This document shows, one piece after another, positions 59,447-64,000 of a DNA stretch of 64,000 nucleotides; positions within the stretch are counted from its first letter, which is position 1, and the number at the start of each line of letters is the position of its first letter. Below the pieces are notes generated by a model. It was not told the origin of the DNA and did not search any database. It worked only from the letters and a program-made list of their open reading frames with translations. Source of the DNA: JALHOP01 sp964484195 (GTDB lineage: Bacteria > Myxococcota > XYA12-FULL-58-9 > JALHOP01); NCBI GenBank assembly GCA_964484195.1, contig CAZAER010000013.1, positions 62,001 through 126,000 on the forward strand, in the 5' to 3' direction. The position numbers were made by a program, and so were the translations under genes.

Positions 59447-61023
59447 GGTCGGGTCCGTCATTGCGGACGTTGCTCCTCGGCGTCAACTCGCTCGTGCTCT
59501 TGTTGCCTCTCGCCGCGGTCATCACGCTGCGCATCTACGATACGTATTTGGTGCGTCAGACCGAGCGCTCTTTGATTGCGCAGTCGGTGGTCATCGCGGA
59601 GATCTTCCGCGAGCGGCTGTACGAGGAACGAGGTCTCGGGGCGGTCGAAGCCAAGTCGTTCCGGCCCCGTGGCCGCGAGAACGACGTCTTCATTCCGGTC
59701 GAGCCGGTGCTCGATTTCACCTTCAGGCTCGAGCCCAGCGACAAGAAAAGCGAAGACGGTAGTCCACCCGAGACCGCGCTCCGTGTCCGCCCCAGCGGAG
59801 ATACTCCGTCCCGCCGCGCTGGCGCCCGCCTCGAGCCATTGCTGAAGCGCGCCCAGGTCTTCAACCTCACCGGCATTCGTGTCCTCGACGGCGACGGCTG
59901 CGTGATCTCGACGTCGCGCACCGAGGGCGACGTCTGCATGAACGACATGGCCGAGGTTCAAGCTGCGCTCGGTGGTCGCTATGCAGCGGTGGCGCGCGAG
60001 CGCGTGAGTGACGAGCCGACGCCGGCGCTCGGCGACGTCCGTAGCCGCGGCAAGGTGCGTATCTTCTCGGCGCTTCCCATCTTCGAGGATGGCCAGGTCA
60101 TTGGCGTCGTACGCGCCTCGCGCACGAGCCTCGACGCGTTGACCTCGCTTTGGCAGAGCCGCCGCGGCCTCGTCATCGCCATCGCGGTGAGCTTGGCCAT
60201 CACCCTCGGCATCACTGCCTTGTTCGCGGCCTTGGTCGTGCGGCCGGTGCGCGCGCTTACCCGCGATGCCATCGCCATCACCAACGACGCGGCACGCGAG
60301 CCCAAGACCTTGCGTTGGTGGACACCGCACGAGATCCGCGTCCTGAACGACGCGCTCGACGTCATGACCAACACGTTGCGAGAGCGCGCCGAATACATCG
60401 CCGCCTTTGCCGCCAACGTGAGCCACGAGCTCAAGACCCCGCTCACCGCCATTCGCGGCGCCGCCGAGCTGCTCGCCGACCAGGCCGGCGCCATGAGCGA
60501 AGACCAACGCCGGCGTTTCATCGCCAACATCGATCTCGACGCCGAGCGCATGGAACGCTTGGTGACGCGCCTGCTGCACCTCGCGCGCATCGAGAACGCC
60601 AAGGAAGCGGGCGGCGCGACCGATGTCCGCGAAGCGCTCGACGCCATCGTGATGCGTCATGGCGGCCGCGTGCGCGTGAGCTGTGACCCGAGAGCTCCGG
60701 CGATGCTTGCGATCTCCGAGGACCACTTCATGTCCGCGGTCGGGAACCTCGTGGACAACGCTGTCCGCCATGGCGGCGAGCAACCGGTCGAGATCCGGCT
60801 CGCGTCCGAGGGCGACCGCTTGCGCATCGAGGTCGAAGACCACGGCTCGGGGATCAGCGCCGCCAACCAACCCAAGGTCTTCGAGCGCTTCTTCACGACC
60901 GAACGCGGGACCGGCGGCACCGGGCTCGGGCTCAACATCGTGCAGGCCATCGCGCGGCGACGCGGCGGCGACGTGACGTTTCGCAGCAGCCCGAGCGGAA
61001 CGACCTTCGTGTTGACGCTCTGA
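59443..61023 (+). CDS. creC: Sensor histidine kinase, CreC-like
   Basis: The 526-residue kinase uses a TTG start (GAGGAAGC upstream). It has one membrane helix at the N-terminus (LLLGVNSLVLLLPLAAVITL), a periplasmic sensor with KVRIFSALPIFEDGQVIGVV near the end and a second membrane helix (VIAIAVSLAITLGITALFAA). HAMP follows, then HisKA (NVSHELKTPLTAIRGAAELL with the phospho-His) and HATPase (VGNLVDNAVRHGG, DHGSGIS, GTGGTGLGLNIV). The sensor domain resembles CreC/dCache-like types. With CreB-like and CreD-like partners it forms a probable envelope-stress or carbon-source sensing module. Confidence 0.85.
   Translation: MRSGPSLRTLLLGVNSLVLLLPLAAVITLRIYDTYLVRQTERSLIAQSVVIAEIFRERLYEERGLGAVEAKSFRPRGRENDVFIPVEPVLDFTFRLEPSDKKSEDGSPPETALRVRPSGDTPSRRAGARLEPLLKRAQVFNLTGIRVLDGDGCVISTSRTEGDVCMNDMAEVQAALGGRYAAVARERVSDEPTPALGDVRSRGKVRIFSALPIFEDGQVIGVVRASRTSLDALTSLWQSRRGLVIAIAVSLAITLGITALFAALVVRPVRALTRDAIAITNDAAREPKTLRWWTPHEIRVLNDALDVMTNTLRERAEYIAAFAANVSHELKTPLTAIRGAAELLADQAGAMSEDQRRRFIANIDLDAERMERLVTRLLHLARIENAKEAGGATDVREALDAIVMRHGGRVRVSCDPRAPAMLAISEDHFMSAVGNLVDNAVRHGGEQPVEIRLASEGDRLRIEVEDHGSGISAANQPKVFERFFTTERGTGGTGLGLNIVQAIARRRGGDVTFRSSPSGTTFVLTL
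59786..59799. repeat. Interspersed palindrome TCCGCC-CC-AGCGGA
   Basis: Copy of the window-wide element, inside the creC-like gene. It encodes part of VRPSGDT, a different peptide from the copies at 24149 and 29071, which suggests that the DNA rather than the peptide is conserved. Confidence 0.55.
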
Positions 61024-61055
61024 GCGCTACGACTCTCGGCTTGCCGCTATAGCGT

Positions 61056-61523
61056 TCACTGACCTTCGGGGCGCTTTGCCGTACACGTTTTGGTCTTGGC
61101 GTCGAACGGGAAGGTGAGATTGTCGAGCACCAGTCCGTTGCAGAGCGCCTTGCCGCATGTGCCCTTGCGGTCGTGCAGCACGGCTTTTTTGCCGAGGTCC
61201 ACCAGCAACAAACAATTGTCGACGCGGTTCTCCGGCCTGATCTCATAAACGCCCAGCATCTTGTCGGCGAGCTTGAGCTGTCCGGCGACGCGGCAGGTGC
61301 GCGCACGATTGTCGGCGAGCTTCACCGCGACCGGGTAACCGTCGTAGCCCTCTGGACCCTTGCCGTCTTTGTCGGGACCGAGCGCTACTTGGATGACGCC
61401 GGCGGTGTCGGCTTTGGGATTCGACCACGCGGCGCAAGGAACCTGCACGTCGCCGCCCTTGGGTGCGAGACCGAGCACTTCGGCCGTGCCGGCGAGGACG
61501 AGGGTGAAGATCAGCGAGTGCAT
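61056..61523 (-). CDS. Exported Cys-containing protein, unknown function
   Basis: The 155-residue product has a signal-like N-terminus (HSLIFTLVLAGTAEVLGLAP) and mature strands (IQVALGPDKDGKGPEGYDGY, GYPVAVKLADNRARTCRVAG, MLGVYEIRPENRVDNCLLLV). Six Cys residues are spread over the mature part and may form disulfides. It is convergent to the creC-like gene. No family is recognised. It follows the MdoG-like gene by 12 bases. Confidence 0.5.
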   Translation of the reverse strand: MHSLIFTLVLAGTAEVLGLAPKGGDVQVPCAAWSNPKADTAGVIQVALGPDKDGKGPEGYDGYPVAVKLADNRARTCRVAGQLKLADKMLGVYEIRPENRVDNCLLLVDLGKKAVLHDRKGTCGKALCNGLVLDNLTFPFDAKTKTCTAKRPEGQ

Positions 61524-61535
61524 GTTCGAGGTTCC

Positions 61536-63077
61536 TTACGTGCCATACAGCCAGGTTTCGACGATCTGGCGGCCGCCCAAATGCAACATCGCGCGCAGCT
61601 CTGCCACAGCATCCCCCAAAGGTCGATGCTCGAAGTAAACGCGCCAGCCCCGGGTCTTGGCGACGTATTCGACGACCGGCTCGACGATGCTGCCGGTCGA
61701 GGCGCTGACCTCGGCCGTGACCTTGGCATTCGGATCTTGGGGCAGGTCATCGCCCGCCCAATCGACGAAGTAGATGCGGCGGCCGGGAATGGGGGGATCG
61801 ACGTAACGCATGCGCTCCGCGGATCCGATGCGTGTCCAAACGACTTGGCCGAGCCTGGCGACGGGCTCGCCGCCGACCGTCGACAAGCGGTAGCTGAAAG
61901 CGAGTGGGGCGCCCGGCGCGGGTGGGGTCGTTGGAGCGACGTAGGCGACGATGTTGTCCATGTACTCTTCGGGCGACGGGATCTCGTACAGCCGTACCTC
62001 GCCAGCGGGAAAATCGTCACCGACATCGACGATGACGCCGGGGCGGTCTTCGTAGCGGGCGCGGGTGTCGATGTAGTGGTCGAAGCGGCGCTGGCGCTGC
62101 AGGAGAGCAAAGCTTTCGAGGCCGGGAGTCGCGAAGCTCGAGGTGCGTGGCGACGGCCGCCCATTGATGAGCGGACGCCACGCGGCCGGCTCGCTCGCTG
62201 TCCGCAAAAACAGACCATCGGAGTCGTGCACCTCCGGCCTGAAGTCGTCGTAGTGACCGACCGGTCCGTTGCTGCCGTGGACGAACATGCTGGTGAGTGG
62301 CGCGAGACCGAGAGTTTCGACGGGCTTGCGGAGGAAAAGTGTCGCGCGCACCGTCAGCGTCGCCGAGACGCCGGGCTCCGCACGGAACAAATACGCGCCG
62401 GTGATGCTGGGACCTTCGAGGAGAGCGACGATGTCGATGAATGGCACGTTGGCGTCGGGCTCGATCACCCAGAAGGTCGTGAAGTCCGGAAACTCCTCGG
62501 GGGCATCACCACGGCCGGTGTCGACGGCGACGCCGCGGCCCGAAAGCCCGTACTCTTGTTGGCTGCCGCGCAGGCGAAAGTAGGCGGCGTCGAGGAACAC
62601 CAGGAACTCGCCGCGCTGGTCGTGCAGGCGGAACCCTGGGTGGCCGAGGCTCGCGTCGAAGCGTTGGCCCGTGAGATCGGCTCCGAACGAGAAACGCGAT
62701 GGATCGTAGGTGACGAGCTGCTCCGGTCCTTCGCGCGGTTGGATGAAGATGTCGGCGCGGCCCTTGTGAAAGTGTCCGCGATGAAAGAGCTGCAGCGAAA
62801 ATTGGTCGCTCAAGCGGAGCGCGGTTTCGGGACGGAACGCGATTTCTTGGTAGGTGAGATAGCCAATGTCGCGGAGAGCCGGCGGTAAATCCTCCGCGCG
62901 CGGTGCGTACGGATTTTGCGCGAGTGTCGCGGCGCGGTCGACGGCGGCCAGATAGGTTTTCTCACTGCGGCTGTCGGCGACGCGTCGGTCCGTCGGGCAA
63001 ACATGACGGCATGCGGCCGCGCCCAAGGCGAGCGCAGCGGTTCCCAAGACTTCACGACGCGACCAACGCCTTGTCAT
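61536..63077 (-). CDS. MdoG/OpgG-like periplasmic glucan biosynthesis protein
   Basis: The 513-residue protein starts with a twin-arginine-type signal (SRREVLGTAALALGAAAC, possible lipobox Cys). The mature part has the MdoG pattern: LTYQEIAFRPETALRLSDQF, FQLHDQRG-like stretch, GEFLVFLDAAYFRLRGSQQE, YGLSGRGVAVDTG, FPDFTTFWVIEPD and a C-terminal part with RIYFVDWAGDDLP. OpgG proteins synthesise osmoregulated periplasmic beta-glucans with the membrane glucosyltransferase OpgH, which is not in the window. Export by the Tat route is inferred. Confidence 0.85.
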   Translation of the reverse strand: MTRRWSRREVLGTAALALGAAACRHVCPTDRRVADSRSEKTYLAAVDRAATLAQNPYAPRAEDLPPALRDIGYLTYQEIAFRPETALRLSDQFSLQLFHRGHFHKGRADIFIQPREGPEQLVTYDPSRFSFGADLTGQRFDASLGHPGFRLHDQRGEFLVFLDAAYFRLRGSQQEYGLSGRGVAVDTGRGDAPEEFPDFTTFWVIEPDANVPFIDIVALLEGPSITGAYLFRAEPGVSATLTVRATLFLRKPVETLGLAPLTSMFVHGSNGPVGHYDDFRPEVHDSDGLFLRTASEPAAWRPLINGRPSPRTSSFATPGLESFALLQRQRRFDHYIDTRARYEDRPGVIVDVGDDFPAGEVRLYEIPSPEEYMDNIVAYVAPTTPPAPGAPLAFSYRLSTVGGEPVARLGQVVWTRIGSAERMRYVDPPIPGRRIYFVDWAGDDLPQDPNAKVTAEVSASTGSIVEPVVEYVAKTRGWRVYFEHRPLGDAVAELRAMLHLGGRQIVETWLYGT

Positions 63078-63081
63078 GCCC

Positions 63082-64000
63082 TCAAGCTACGGCGAGGCGG
63101 TCCCATGTGTCACGGTCTTCGAGCGCTGTTCGCAAGGCGCGTGTCCCGGGGCGCGTCGCGAATGCTTGATGGCGGCGCAGTAAGGACAGGAGCGCCATGT
63201 AGAACTGCTCCGATCCACGGGTGAGCTGACCGTGCAGCGCGTTGCATAGCTCGGCGCGTGGCACGGCATTGACCGTGACCATTTGCGAGCGCAACCGATC
63301 GTAGTTGTCGAGGAAAGGCTCGAGTCGATCGAGGGTGCTGCTCAGGCGTTCGTCGAGCTCGTCATCGCGCTCCTCGTCGGCGGCCGATGACAGGATGATG
63401 CGCGGCGCGGCGTGACCCACGGCGGTGTGAGCGCGCTCGAAAAGTGCGCGCGCCCGCTCGGGGCTTTCCGTGGTCGCGAGCAATACGAAGGCGGCGGCGA
63501 TGGCGAGACCGCGCGCGTCCGGCTGGGTGGGGTCGTGCCAGCGCTCCGCCATGGCGCGCGCCTCGATGAGCAGACGGGTTTCGCGGTCTTCTCGCGTGAC
63601 GCGTGCCACGATCTCGGGCGCCGCGTGCACCAAAGCAGCGACCGTGGTGCTGGCTTCGACGCGTCCGGCGCGGCCCATGCCGTCGATCAAGGTCGGGACG
63701 GCGACCGAAACCAGGAAGATGTCTTCCGGCGACAGGCGCGTCAGCCTGCTCGAAGCAATCGCCGCGATGCGCAGGGCCTCGCGCGGCGGCATGCTGCGCG
63801 CGAGCTGGCCCGAGAGCAAAGCGGTGACGTACATCGACAAGGTCGCCTGTGCCTGCCCGCTCGGTGCGCGCCGTGCGAGGTCGGCGACCGAGGCGAAACG
63901 CTCCGGCATGCTGGTGGCGATCAGGGTCGCGAGCGCGTCGTGCGGGGCGATGCCGAGGTTGTCTGCTTCGGCAACCAAGATGTCGAGGCTCGCGCTCCGG
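63082..64000 (-). CDS. Uncharacterised protein, C-terminal part (cut by window edge)
   Basis: The frame is open from the stop at 63082 to the window edge, giving at least 306 residues with no stop. The sequence is helical and Ala/Arg-rich with many charged residues (APHDALATLIATSMPERFAS, MPPREALRIAAIASSRLTRL, ERARALFERAHTAVGHAAPR). The start lies outside the window. It may be an all-helical repeat protein. No family is recognised. It precedes the MdoG-like gene by four bases on the same strand. Confidence 0.5.
   Translation of the reverse strand, partial: RSASLDILVAEADNLGIAPHDALATLIATSMPERFASVADLARRAPSGQAQATLSMYVTALLSGQLARSMPPREALRIAAIASSRLTRLSPEDIFLVSVAVPTLIDGMGRAGRVEASTTVAALVHAAPEIVARVTREDRETRLLIEARAMAERWHDPTQPDARGLAIAAAFVLLATTESPERARALFERAHTAVGHAAPRIILSSAADEERDDELDERLSSTLDRLEPFLDNYDRLRSQMVTVNAVPRAELCNALHGQLTRGSEQFYMALLSLLRRHQAFATRPGTRALRTALEDRDTWDRLAVA

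Overview
The window is GC-rich, gene-dense chromosomal DNA. It most likely comes from a member of the Myxococcota (former Deltaproteobacteria). The case rests on an exported protein with Cys-rich CGDG..CDDGN repeats and a MYXO-CTERM-like tail (49284-50591), a eukaryote-type Ser/Thr kinase with a long disordered linker, an MJ0042 zinc-ribbon protein, tandem ArsA/Get3-type ATPases, tandem PilT-type ATPases, and many overlapping ATGA/GTGA gene junctions. No rRNA, tRNA, CRISPR array or insertion sequence was seen.

Layout: 1-6606 (minus) holds an uncharacterised Gln/Glu-rich protein, a dipeptide-type ABC transporter (binding protein, two permeases, one ATPase), a small unknown protein and the start of ccmF. 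6726-9982 (plus) is tolQ-tolR-tolA/tonB-like-tolB without a pal gene in view. 10072-15222 holds an unknown protein, a divergent protein kinase and an MJ0042/DUF3426-like membrane protein. 15229-18366 (minus) is a tightly coupled operon of two ArsA-type ATPases, an exported protein and a 43-residue TatA-like peptide. 18444-20726 includes lexA and a divergent ECF-type sigma factor.

20019-31861 is the most unusual region. It is a block of mostly leftward genes for long helical proteins with disordered, repeat-rich heads. Two of them are paralogues with the architecture of type III secretion hydrophobic translocators (SctE/YopB/SipB-like). A third has one hydrophobic hairpin and two calcium-loop-like motifs. 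A tandem-duplicated SycD/LcrH-like TPR chaperone lies among them. No secretin, export gate, ATPase or needle gene is present in the window, so this looks like an orphan translocator/chaperone island. An ECF-type sigma gene lies beside it and a possible ABBA-prenyltransferase-like protein lies within it.

32098-35467 carries speH (AdoMet decarboxylase) and a BpsA-like branched-polyamine synthase with an unknown gene between them. 35494-43873 holds c-type cytochrome proteins, including a diheme domain fused to an outer-membrane porin-like barrel, and a DUF3999/DUF2339 membrane pair. 43939-49287 holds pyruvate kinase, a PAP2 phosphatase, a Fur-family regulator and two PilT-type ATPases. 49284-54983 carries the MYXO-CTERM-like protein, two DUF72 proteins, a lipase-like hydrolase and Maf. 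54892-61023 is a creD/creB/creC-like stress-envelope module interrupted by two zinc-ribbon proteins. 61056-64000 ends with an MdoG-like glucan protein and a partial unknown gene.

A second window-wide signal is a short degenerate palindrome, consensus TCCGCY-NN-AGCGGA, scattered in more than twenty places, mostly inside coding sequence, on both gene orientations and in different codon frames.
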